In this document: one piece after another, positions 1-6,447 of the stretch
Position numbering within the stretch: position 1 is the first letter of the stretch
Layout: each line of letters begins with the position of its first letter
Assembly (NCBI GenBank): GCA_934691925.1
Contig: CAKUTI010000035.1
Coordinates: 1-17,712, forward strand
DNA: 17,712 bases
Reading direction: 5' to 3'
DNA from: an uncultured Treponema sp.
Lineage (GTDB): Bacteria > Spirochaetota > Spirochaetia > Treponematales > Treponemataceae
Notes under the pieces: generated by a model
Seen by the model: only the letters and a program-made list of their open reading frames with translations
What the model was told of the DNA's origin: nothing
The model's database searches: none
Made by a program: the position numbers and the translations under genes

Positions 1-830
1 TCGGCAAAAATCGCAGGCTTTTCCCAGCTGTCCTTTTTGATTACGCTTACAAGGTTCGCGCCTTTTTTGTACATTCTCGGAACATTCTCGTAGAATCCGC
101 CGCCTGTGATGTGAACCATTCCGTGAATCGCGCTTCCGAAAGTTTCAAGCGCATCCATTACCGGGCGAACGTAAATGCGTGTCGGCAAAAGCAAAGTCTC
201 GCCGATTGGCTTTCCGTTGAAGTCCTCATTGAAATCTTTCACAAGTTTTCTGACGAGAGAATATCCGTTTGAGTGGCAGCCAGTTGAAGAAAGTCCGATT
301 AAAACATCTCCGGCTTCAATTTTGTCGCCTGTAATCATATTTTCTTTCTCGCCGAATCCGACTCCGAATCCTGCCAAGTCATATTTTCCGTCATCATAGA
401 AACCTGGCATTTCGGCAGTCTCGCCGCCGAGAAGAGCGCAGCCAGCGTCAACGCAGCCGTCCGCAACGCCTTTCACAAGCTCGCCTGCAACGTGCGCGTC
501 AAGTTTTCCGCAAGCAACGTAGTCAAGGAAGAAAGAAGTCTTCACGCCTGAGCAGAGGATGTCGTTCACGCTCATTGCAACGCAGTCGATTCCTACAGTG
601 TCGTACTTTTTAAGCTGAAAAGCGATGTCGAGCTTTGTTCCAACGCCGTCAGTTCCAGAAACCGCTACAGGATGCTTTAATCCGGCAGGAATCTCGAACA
701 TTCCGTTGAAGCTTCCCAAATCTGTCAAAAGCCCCGGAATTCTAGTTCTCTTCGCGTGAACCTTGTATTCATTTACTGCATTGTAGCCTTCCTCAACATC
801 AACGCCAGAATCTTTGTAGTCAATAGCCAT
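1..830 (-). CDS. purM: PurM, phosphoribosylformylglycinamidine cyclo-ligase (AIR synthetase), 3' end outside the window
   Basis: Catalyses ATP-dependent ring closure of FGAM to aminoimidazole ribonucleotide in cytoplasmic de novo purine synthesis. The reverse-strand frame is open from the ATG at 830 to the left edge (about 276 residues), so the C-terminus is missing. It starts MAIDYKDSGVDVEEGYNAV and carries the family hallmarks VSGTDGVGTKL, SVNDI, ALLGGETAEMPGFY, DLAGFGVG, SSTGCHSNGYSLVR and HITGGGFYENVPR, matching PurM throughout. The start is supported by a GAGG Shine-Dalgarno in AAGTGAGGAAAATTATG. It lies 78 bp downstream of purF on the same strand, so purE-purF-purM is very probably one operon. 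A 6-bp hairpin (886-907) sits in the purF-purM gap. Confidence 0.96.
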   Translation of the reverse strand, partial: MAIDYKDSGVDVEEGYNAVNEYKVHAKRTRIPGLLTDLGSFNGMFEIPAGLKHPVAVSGTDGVGTKLDIAFQLKKYDTVGIDCVAMSVNDILCSGVKTSFFLDYVACGKLDAHVAGELVKGVADGCVDAGCALLGGETAEMPGFYDDGKYDLAGFGVGFGEKENMITGDKIEAGDVLIGLSSTGCHSNGYSLVRKLVKDFNEDFNGKPIGETLLLPTRIYVRPVMDALETFGSAIHGMVHITGGGFYENVPRMYKKGANLVSVIKKDSWEKPAIFA

Positions 831-885
831 AATTTTCCTCACTTATTATTTTTATAAACAGTTTGTTTTATTTTTTACGGTTGCC

Positions 886-907
886 GCTGGCTTTTTATTT
901 TGCCAGC
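886..907 (-). other. Short hairpin in the purF-purM gap
   Basis: GCTGGC and GCCAGC pair across a 10-nt AT-only loop just after the purF stop. No U-run follows on the minus strand, so it is not a convincing terminator. It could protect the purF message 3' end or be chance. The role is unknown. Confidence 0.35.
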
Positions 908-908
908 C

Positions 909-2399
909 TCAATGATTTTCCCGATTCTCAGGAACTGCCATAGGATACTCGCCCGTAAAGCAGCCCTTGCAAAATCCGTAGCTGCCTGGATTCACGGACT
1001 TAACCGCCTCCATAAGACCTTCAGGAGTAAGGAACGCAAGAGAATCAGCTCCAATCATCTTGCAGATTTCGTCTGTAACGTGCTGGGCAGAAATCAGCTC
1101 GCCCCTTGTCGGAGTGTTGATTCCAAAATAGCACGGAAATTTTACAGGCGGAGACGAGATTCTAAAGTGAACCTCAGTTGCGCCAGCGCGCCGCAAAATC
1201 TGAACGAGACGCTTCGCCGTAGTTCCGCGCACAATCGAGTCGTCAATGACGATTACACGCTTGCCTTTCACATCGCATGAAATCGCGTTGAGCTTTACAA
1301 AAACCATGTTCTCGCGCTCTTTTTGAGTCGGCGCGATAAAAGTTCTTCCAATATATTTATTTTTGATGATTCCAAGCGCGTAAGGAATTCCAGTCGCCTT
1401 TGAATATCCGACGGCGGCTCCAAGCCCCGAGTCAGGAACGCCAATCACGACATCGGCAGGAACGCCGCTTTCCTTTGCAAGCTGCGCTCCAAGCGCGTGC
1501 CGCGCCTCCTGAACTGAAATTCCGTCAATAACGCTGTCGGGACGAGCAAAATAAACATATTCAAAAACGCAAGTGCGCTTTGAAGTGCGCTCGCCGAATT
1601 CAAAAGAAAGAACTCCGTCATCATTTATAATCACGATTTCGCCGGGCTTCACATCGCGCACAAAAGTTCCGTTCACAGCGTCAATCGCGCAGCTTTCGCT
1701 TGCAAGAATCCAGCCCTTCTCAGTTTTTCCAAGGCAAAGAGGACGGATTCCGTTAGGGTCGCGCGCGCCAATCAGACATTTTTCCGTCATTACAACGAGA
1801 GCGTAGCTTCCTTTTATCATCTGAATCGTGTCGGTCAAGGCACGCTCCAAGCCTTTCTTGTACGAGCGGGCAATCATCTTAACGATAACTTCCGTGTCGC
1901 TTGTCGATTGGAAAGTGCAGCCTGCATCCTCCAACATTTCACGAAGCTGCTCGTAGTTTATGAGCTGGCCGTTATGGGCAACAGCAATTGTTCCGAGCTT
2001 TGAAGACTGAACAAGCGGCTGGGCATTGTCAATCGTGCAAGAGCCTGCAGTCGCATAGCGCACGTGGCCCAAAGCGATTCTTCCCTGCAAGTCTCCGAGA
2101 GTCTGCGGATTGAAAACCTCGGCGATTGTTCCCATCTGCTTGTGGACTTTAACTTCCTTTCCGTCAGAAACTGCAATTCCTGCGCTGTCCTGGCCGCGGT
2201 GCTGCAAGGAATAAAGCGCGTAGTAAACTTTCTGAGCAGCGTTAAAATCAGAAATCGAATAAGGATTTGTGTCTTCGCCGTTTTTCTGAGACTCAGCGGC
2301 TTTCAAAGTCTGGAAAATTCCTGCAACGCCGCACTCATCACGGAGCTTGTCTTCTTCCGCCTCGAAAAATTCTTTGTTTTTAATTTCGTCGCCTGTCAT
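909..2399 (-). CDS. purF: PurF, amidophosphoribosyltransferase
   Basis: Glutamine-dependent first committed step of purine synthesis, making 5-phosphoribosylamine from PRPP. At 496 aa it is normal length. Residues 1-22 look like the cleaved propeptide: Cys23 in DECGVAG becomes the N-terminal glutaminase nucleophile. The Ntn domain follows (LQHRGQDSAG at 65-74, GHVRYAT at 111-117, HNG at 142-144). The phosphoribosyltransferase domain has the PRPP loop VIVIDDSIVRGTT near 382-394. Cys277, Cys423, Cys477 and Cys480 (FCKGC) match the four [4Fe-4S] ligands of the Bacillus subtilis class, so an oxygen-sensitive cluster enzyme is likely. A roughly 20-residue hydrophilic insert (about 32-52) sits between AGIF and the AAQKVYYAL segment. 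Its start lies 3 bp past the purE stop, so the two are almost certainly translationally coupled. Confidence 0.97.
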   Translation of the reverse strand: MTGDEIKNKEFFEAEEDKLRDECGVAGIFQTLKAAESQKNGEDTNPYSISDFNAAQKVYYALYSLQHRGQDSAGIAVSDGKEVKVHKQMGTIAEVFNPQTLGDLQGRIALGHVRYATAGSCTIDNAQPLVQSSKLGTIAVAHNGQLINYEQLREMLEDAGCTFQSTSDTEVIVKMIARSYKKGLERALTDTIQMIKGSYALVVMTEKCLIGARDPNGIRPLCLGKTEKGWILASESCAIDAVNGTFVRDVKPGEIVIINDDGVLSFEFGERTSKRTCVFEYVYFARPDSVIDGISVQEARHALGAQLAKESGVPADVVIGVPDSGLGAAVGYSKATGIPYALGIIKNKYIGRTFIAPTQKERENMVFVKLNAISCDVKGKRVIVIDDSIVRGTTAKRLVQILRRAGATEVHFRISSPPVKFPCYFGINTPTRGELISAQHVTDEICKMIGADSLAFLTPEGLMEAVKSVNPGSYGFCKGCFTGEYPMAVPENRENH

Positions 2400-2402
2400 T
2401 TT

Positions 2403-2900
2403 TTACAACTCAACATCAAGACCAGTTTTTTTAGCATCGTCAGCAAGCTTTTTACGGAAAGCAAGCAGCTTTTCTTTTAACTCAGGATATTTTATAGACA
2501 AAATCTGAACTGCAAGATATGCGGCATTTTTTGAAGAATTGATTCCGACAGTCGCAACAGGAATCTGAGGAGGCATCTGCACGATAGAAAAAAGCGCGTC
2601 AAGTCCGCCCAAGCCGTTTGATTTTCCCGGAGTAACACATTCAAGAGGAACGCCAATCACCGGAAGAGTCGTCTCGCCCGCGATAACTCCAGGAAGAGCC
2701 GCAGCAAGTCCAGCTCCCGCGATAATCACTTCGCAGCCGTCTTTTTCAACCTGCTCGACAGTCTCTTTGAGCAAAGCTCCAGCTCTGTGAGCCGAAATAA
2801 CATAAGCCTTGTAGTCAACACCGAATTCTTTAAGAACATCGGCCGCCTTTTTCATAGTTTCGGTGTCAGATTTTGAACCGAAGAAAATAGCAACTTTCAT
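2403..2900 (-). CDS. purE: PurE, N5-carboxyaminoimidazole ribonucleotide mutase family
   Basis: Interconverts N5-CAIR and CAIR (class I) in de novo purine synthesis. The 165-aa protein has the family's GSKSDTETM phosphate loop at 8-16, the catalytic SAHR motif at 36-39, and the IAGAGLAAALPGVIAG segment. The last carries Ala where Escherichia coli PurE has His (AAHLPG), a change also seen in Bacteroidetes PurE. The later SIVQMPPQIPVATVGI and NAAYLAVQIL stretches fit class I. Treponema denticola PurE is known as a CO2-using class II enzyme, but this sequence does not look class II. No purK is visible in the window. It is the first gene of the purE-purF-purM operon, with an AGAGG Shine-Dalgarno at 2910-2914. 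Confidence 0.94.
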   Translation of the reverse strand: MKVAIFFGSKSDTETMKKAADVLKEFGVDYKAYVISAHRAGALLKETVEQVEKDGCEVIIAGAGLAAALPGVIAGETTLPVIGVPLECVTPGKSNGLGGLDALFSIVQMPPQIPVATVGINSSKNAAYLAVQILSIKYPELKEKLLAFRKKLADDAKKTGLDVEL

Positions 2901-2922
2901 GTAAGATTACCTCTGATAAGCG

Positions 2923-2931
2923 ATTTTACCA
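2923..2931 (-). promoter_or_regulatory. Possible extended -10 promoter of the purEFM operon
   Basis: On the minus strand TGG-TAAAAT forms an extended -10 element, placing a start near 2916, just before the AGAGG ribosome-binding site. No good -35 is seen and no purine riboswitch or operator is recognisable, so this is tentative. Confidence 0.35.
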
Positions 2932-2967
2932 AAATATCGTCTTTTATAACAGTCAAAAAAATAAAAT

Positions 2968-2996
2968 TTGCCACGCTGCCCTTTCAGTCTTAGAAT
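2968..2996 (+). promoter_or_regulatory. Sigma-70 type promoter of nudC, predicting a leaderless mRNA
   Basis: TTGCCA (2968-2973), a 17-bp spacer and TAGAAT (2991-2996) make a strong housekeeping promoter. Transcription should start about 7 nt after the -10, near 3003-3004, which coincides with the ATG at 3004. No Shine-Dalgarno precedes that ATG. Confidence 0.7.
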
Positions 2997-3003
2997 AAAA
3001 AAT

Positions 3004-3786
3004 ATGCCGATTACATCTGATATTCTAAAAAGCCCTATGAAATTCAACTTTATTTTCAGGGGAAACGAAATAATTTTAAAAGACGGAAAACTTCCTGACA
3101 ACGATTTAATGCAAAAATGCCTGAAACTCAACGTGGCCTCGGACTGGCTCGAAGAAAAGCAGCTGAACTACGCGGCGATTCTCCTTGAAGACGACACGCC
3201 GAATCCGAAAGGCTACGAAAACATTCCGATAAGATATTTTTTCTCGCAAAGCGACGAGAAGATGACCGCGCTTGCCTCGCGCGCAAAAGGAATTCTGAAT
3301 TTCAAGGCAAGCAAGCGTTTCTGCGCAAAATGCGGCGCGCCTCTAAAAGACGACGAGAATTTTACCGCGAGAACCTGCGTCAAATGCGGACATCAGTATT
3401 TTCCGCAGCTAGAGCCAGCGGTTATTGTGCTTGTTAAAAAAGGCGGCGAGATTCTGCTAGGAAAGCACAAAAAACGCAACGATGACGTTTACTCTACGTT
3501 GGCAGGATTTGTTGAAATGGGCGAAACTGCGGAGCACGCCGTAAAACGCGAAATAATGGAAGAAAGCGGAATTTCCGTGAAAAACATAAAATATGTCGGA
3601 AGCCAGTCGTGGCCGTTTCCAGACCAGCTCATGCTCGCGTTCACGGCGGAATACGAGTCAGGCGAGATAAAAATTCAGGAGGAAGAGCTTAGCGACGTTC
3701 GGTTTTTCAAGAGGGACAGTCTGCCGAACGTTCCAAAGCCGGGCTCAGTTGCGCACAATCTGATTTTTTCAAAATTCGATTCGTGA
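3004..3786 (+). CDS. nudC: NudC-type NAD(H) pyrophosphatase (Nudix hydrolase)
   Basis: Hydrolyses NAD(H) to NMN(H) and AMP; family members also remove NAD caps from RNA 5' ends. The 260-aa product has an N-terminal NudC-like domain (1-100), a zinc ribbon with Cys107, Cys110, Cys125 and Cys128 (FCAKC, TCVKC), and a Nudix domain. The Nudix box GX5EX7REXXEEXG spans 168-189 (from GFVEMGE to EESG). The SQSWPFP motif at 200-206 is the NudC signature that separates NAD pyrophosphatases from other Nudix enzymes. An in-frame TTG at 2968 would add 12 residues, but it is itself the -35 box of the promoter, so ATG 3004 is preferred. The gene is divergent from purE and apparently monocistronic. Confidence 0.93.
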   Translation: MPITSDILKSPMKFNFIFRGNEIILKDGKLPDNDLMQKCLKLNVASDWLEEKQLNYAAILLEDDTPNPKGYENIPIRYFFSQSDEKMTALASRAKGILNFKASKRFCAKCGAPLKDDENFTARTCVKCGHQYFPQLEPAVIVLVKKGGEILLGKHKKRNDDVYSTLAGFVEMGETAEHAVKREIMEESGISVKNIKYVGSQSWPFPDQLMLAFTAEYESGEIKIQEEELSDVRFFKRDSLPNVPKPGSVAHNLIFSKFDS

Positions 3787-3875
3787 AAGAAATTAAAAGC
3801 GCGTAGTTTTTTTATCACTGAATACTCGAGAAAATGTCCGCGCCTGATTTTCTAATTCCATATGCGAAAATTTTT

Positions 3876-3884
3876 TGATAAAAT
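3876..3884 (+). promoter_or_regulatory. Probable extended -10 promoter of the S1-domain gene
   Basis: TG-A-TAAAAT gives an extended -10 about 30 bp before the ATG at 3914. The predicted start is near 3891. The -35 region (TTCCAT around 3856-3861) is poor. A GGGAGAA ribosome-binding site follows. Confidence 0.45.
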
Positions 3885-3913
3885 GCTTGAACTAAATTTT
3901 TTGGGAGAAACAA

Positions 3914-5026
3914 ATGAAAAATTTATACGAGATTGGACAGGAAGTTGAGACAACTGTTGTTCAGGTTGCCGGCGACACTGTTTTTATTGACTTAGGACTG
4001 AAATCTGAGGGCTTTGTTGACAAGGCTGATTTTTTGGACAAGGACGGAATTTGCGCAGTAAAAGAAGGCGACAAGGTTAAGGTTTATTTTGTCGGCTCGG
4101 AAAACGGCGAGCTTCACTTTACAACAAAATTGAAGGGAGAAAACGCCGGTGCTGAGATTTTGGAAAGCGCGTTCAAGTCTGGACTTCCGGTTGAGGGACA
4201 CGTTGAAAAGGAAATCAAAGGCGGATTTGAAGTTAAAATCGGAGCAAGCCGAGCGTTCTGTCCTTACAGTCAGATGGGCTACAAAAACCGGCTTGAGCCG
4301 GCTGAATACGTCGGAAGAACTTTGACTTTTGTAATCAGCGAATTCAAGAATGACGGAAAAGACATTATCGTTTCAAACAGACGATTTGAAGAGCAAAAAG
4401 AAAACGGCAAAATCAAGGCGCTCGAGTCGAAAATCAAAGAGGGAGATACTGTAAAGGGAACAGTAAAATCGATTCAGTCTTACGGCGCGTTCATCGACAT
4501 CGACGGATTTCAGGCTCTTCTTCCAATCAGCGAAATCAGCTACAAGCGCGTAAGCGACGTTTCAGAAGTTTTGAGCGTCGGACAGGAAATCGAGGCGAAA
4601 GTCCTAAAGACAGAATGGAATGACGCGAAGCCGGAGCGTTCAAGAGTCTCGCTTAGCATGAAAGCTCTTGAAACAGACCCGTGGAGCGAAATCGCGAATC
4701 TTTCGGCTGGAGAAAAGCTCACAGGAAAAATCGCAAGAATCGCCGCGTTCGGACTTTTCGTGAACTTGAAGCCTGGAATCGACGGACTCGTCCACATTTC
4801 GACTTTGCAGGACGTGAACGACCACACGAACCTGAACAAGAAATACAAGGTTGGAGACGACTTTGACGTTGTAATCCAGAAAATTGACGCGGAAGAAAAA
4901 AGAATCAGCCTTGCTCCGGCGACAAGCAACGAGCAGGACGACGACGCTTCCGACTATATGAAAAAGCAGAGCAAGACAGATGACGGCGAGACTTACAATC
5001 CGTTTGCAGCTTTGCTAAAAAAGTAA
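3914..5026 (+). CDS. Four-S1-domain RNA-binding protein (ribosomal protein S1 homologue)
   Basis: Likely binds RNA and may act as ribosomal protein S1 or a related translation/RNA-decay factor. The 370 aa contain four OB-fold S1 repeats at about 5-75, 90-160, 175-253 and 266-337. Repeats 3 (EGDTVKGTVKSIQSYGAFID...LLPISEIS) and 4 (GEKLTGKIARIAAFGLFVNL...DGLVHIS) are canonical; repeats 1 and 2 are more divergent. The tail (about 340-370) is acidic/polar. E. coli S1 has six repeats and about 557 aa, so this is a short form, as in several spirochaetes and Firmicutes. A strong Shine-Dalgarno (GGGAGAA) precedes ATG 3914. The gene stands alone and ends in a terminator shared with lysA. Whether it is the only S1 of the genome cannot be judged from this window. 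Confidence 0.85.
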   Translation: MKNLYEIGQEVETTVVQVAGDTVFIDLGLKSEGFVDKADFLDKDGICAVKEGDKVKVYFVGSENGELHFTTKLKGENAGAEILESAFKSGLPVEGHVEKEIKGGFEVKIGASRAFCPYSQMGYKNRLEPAEYVGRTLTFVISEFKNDGKDIIVSNRRFEEQKENGKIKALESKIKEGDTVKGTVKSIQSYGAFIDIDGFQALLPISEISYKRVSDVSEVLSVGQEIEAKVLKTEWNDAKPERSRVSLSMKALETDPWSEIANLSAGEKLTGKIARIAAFGLFVNLKPGIDGLVHISTLQDVNDHTNLNKKYKVGDDFDVVIQKIDAEEKRISLAPATSNEQDDDASDYMKKQSKTDDGETYNPFAALLKK

Positions 5027-5029
5027 AAA

Positions 5030-5081
5030 AAAATCCACCGGGTATCGCTTACTTTTTCGCACGCACTGCCCGGCGGATTTT
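5030..5081. terminator. Bidirectional hairpin terminator between the S1 gene and lysA
   Basis: AAAATCCACCGGG (5030-5042) pairs with CCCGGCGGATTTT (5069-5081) with one A-C mismatch and a 26-nt loop. T-rich sequence follows on the plus strand and an A-run precedes, so it can serve both convergent genes. Confidence 0.75.
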
Positions 5082-5102
5082 CGTTTTTATGGCGTTTTTC
5101 CG

Positions 5103-6365
5103 TTATCTGAAATTTTCAACGCCGTTCAAATCCAGCGTCGCAAAATAATCGTCGATTGTCTCTTTTCGGCGAATCTGGACAACGCTTCTGTCTGAACGCA
5201 AAAGAAGCTCGCCACAGCGGAGCTTTCCGTTGTAGTTAAAGCCCATTGAGCGTCCGTGCGCGCCTGCGTCGTGAACAATCACAAAGTCTCCAATGTCGAT
5301 TTTAGGAAGAGGACGCTGCACCGCAAATTTGTCGCAGTTCTCGCAGAGAGAGCCGACAACATCATAAACATGGTCTTTAGGCGCGTTCTCTTTTCCAGAA
5401 ACTGTAACTTCGTGATAAGCTCCGTACATTCCAGGCCGCATCAAATCCGCCATGCACGAGTCAAGACCGATATAGTCGCGGTAGATGTGCTTCTCGTGAA
5501 TCGCAGTCGAGACAAGCCAGCCGTAAGGGCCTGTAATCGGGCGGCCGCACTCCCAGTAAATCGCAAGCGGGTCAAGTCCGGCAGGAACGATTGTCTTGTC
5601 GTACTCGGCTCTAATTCCTTTCGCAACCTCGTCATAATCAACATTTTTTTGCTCAGGCTTGTACGGAATTCCAAGTCCGCCGCCCAAGTCAACAAATTCG
5701 ATTTTCACGCCACATTCTTTCTGGACTTCAACAGCAAGGTCAAAAACAAGCTTAGCAGTGTCAACAAAGAAGTCAGGATTAAGCTCGTTTGAGGCGACCA
5801 TCGTGTGAAGCCCGAAATGTTTAACTCCGCGCTCTTTCGCAACTTTATAAGCCTCAATCATCTGCTCGCGGGTCAGTCCGTATTTCGCCTCCTCAGGCTT
5901 TCCGATAATCGAGTTGCAGCCGTGCTTCGCCTCGCCTGGGTTGTAGCGGAAACACAAAGTCTCAGGAAGTTTTCCCAAAGTTTTTTCGAGATAGTCAATC
6001 ATCGTGAAGTCATCAAGATTAATTATATTTCCGTTCGCAAAAGCGTATTTGTATTCAGAAGCCGGAGTCTCGTTTGAAGTGAAAATCACTTTCTCGCCTT
6101 TTATTCCGGCAATTTCGCAAAGCATAAGCTCAGGCAGGCTTGAACAGTCTCCGCCACAGCCTTCCTCTGCCAAAATTTTCATAATATAAGGATTCGGGCA
6201 GGCTTTCACCGCAAAATGTTCTCGGAATTTCGGAAAAATCGAGAAAGCCTTTGTAAATTTTCTCATATTCTCGCGGATTGCCTTCTCATCATAAAGATAA
6301 AAAGGAGTCGGAAAAGTCTCAGTTAGCTTTTTAAGCTCGTCATGATTTAATGGAAAAGTTTTCAT
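5103..6365 (-). CDS. lysA: Diaminopimelate decarboxylase
   Basis: PLP-dependent decarboxylation of meso-diaminopimelate to L-lysine, the last step of the DAP pathway. The 420-aa protein is a fold-III decarboxylase. The PLP lysine is Lys54 in HFAVKACPNP; the glycine-rich phosphate loop is VDLGGGLGIPY; ECGRPITGPYG lies in the substrate/PLP region. SLCENCDKF supplies the C-terminal active-site Cys-Glu pair, and DAGAHGRSMGFNYN corresponds to the conserved DAGAY..SM..YN motif with His in place of Tyr. Carboxynorspermidine decarboxylases are the nearest alternative, but they are shorter and lack this arrangement. The AAGGA ribosome-binding site in GTAAGATAAGGACAATATG fixes the start. Asd and DapA of the same pathway are encoded 2.5-4.6 kb away. 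No lysine riboswitch is visible upstream. Confidence 0.92.
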   Translation of the reverse strand: MKTFPLNHDELKKLTETFPTPFYLYDEKAIRENMRKFTKAFSIFPKFREHFAVKACPNPYIMKILAEEGCGGDCSSLPELMLCEIAGIKGEKVIFTSNETPASEYKYAFANGNIINLDDFTMIDYLEKTLGKLPETLCFRYNPGEAKHGCNSIIGKPEEAKYGLTREQMIEAYKVAKERGVKHFGLHTMVASNELNPDFFVDTAKLVFDLAVEVQKECGVKIEFVDLGGGLGIPYKPEQKNVDYDEVAKGIRAEYDKTIVPAGLDPLAIYWECGRPITGPYGWLVSTAIHEKHIYRDYIGLDSCMADLMRPGMYGAYHEVTVSGKENAPKDHVYDVVGSLCENCDKFAVQRPLPKIDIGDFVIVHDAGAHGRSMGFNYNGKLRCGELLLRSDRSVVQIRRKETIDDYFATLDLNGVENFR

Positions 6366-6411
6366 ATTGTCCTTATCTTACAATTTTCTTTATTTCTTGA
6401 AAATAACGCTT

Positions 6412-6417
6412 TATAAT
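6412..6417 (+). promoter_or_regulatory. -10 box (TATAAT) of the EAL gene
   Basis: A perfect TATAAT lies 30 bp before ATG 6448, giving a start near 6424. No clear -35 is found at 16-18 bp spacing. The ATG has only a weak ribosome-binding site, suggesting low expression. Confidence 0.5.
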
Positions 6418-6447
6418 GATTTAGACAGAATTGCGGCAGTTTAGCAA

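Noticed and set aside
900..1280. Plus-strand open frame of 126 codons
   Set aside because: It lies wholly antisense to purF and shows no motif or ribosome-binding site; the same applies to the other antisense frames over the core genes.
2403..2900. PurE as the CO2-using class II enzyme known from Treponema denticola
   Set aside because: The AGLAAALPGVIAG, SIVQMPPQIPVATVGI and NAAYLAVQIL segments follow class I; the His-to-Ala change in AAHLPG also occurs in Bacteroidetes class I proteins.
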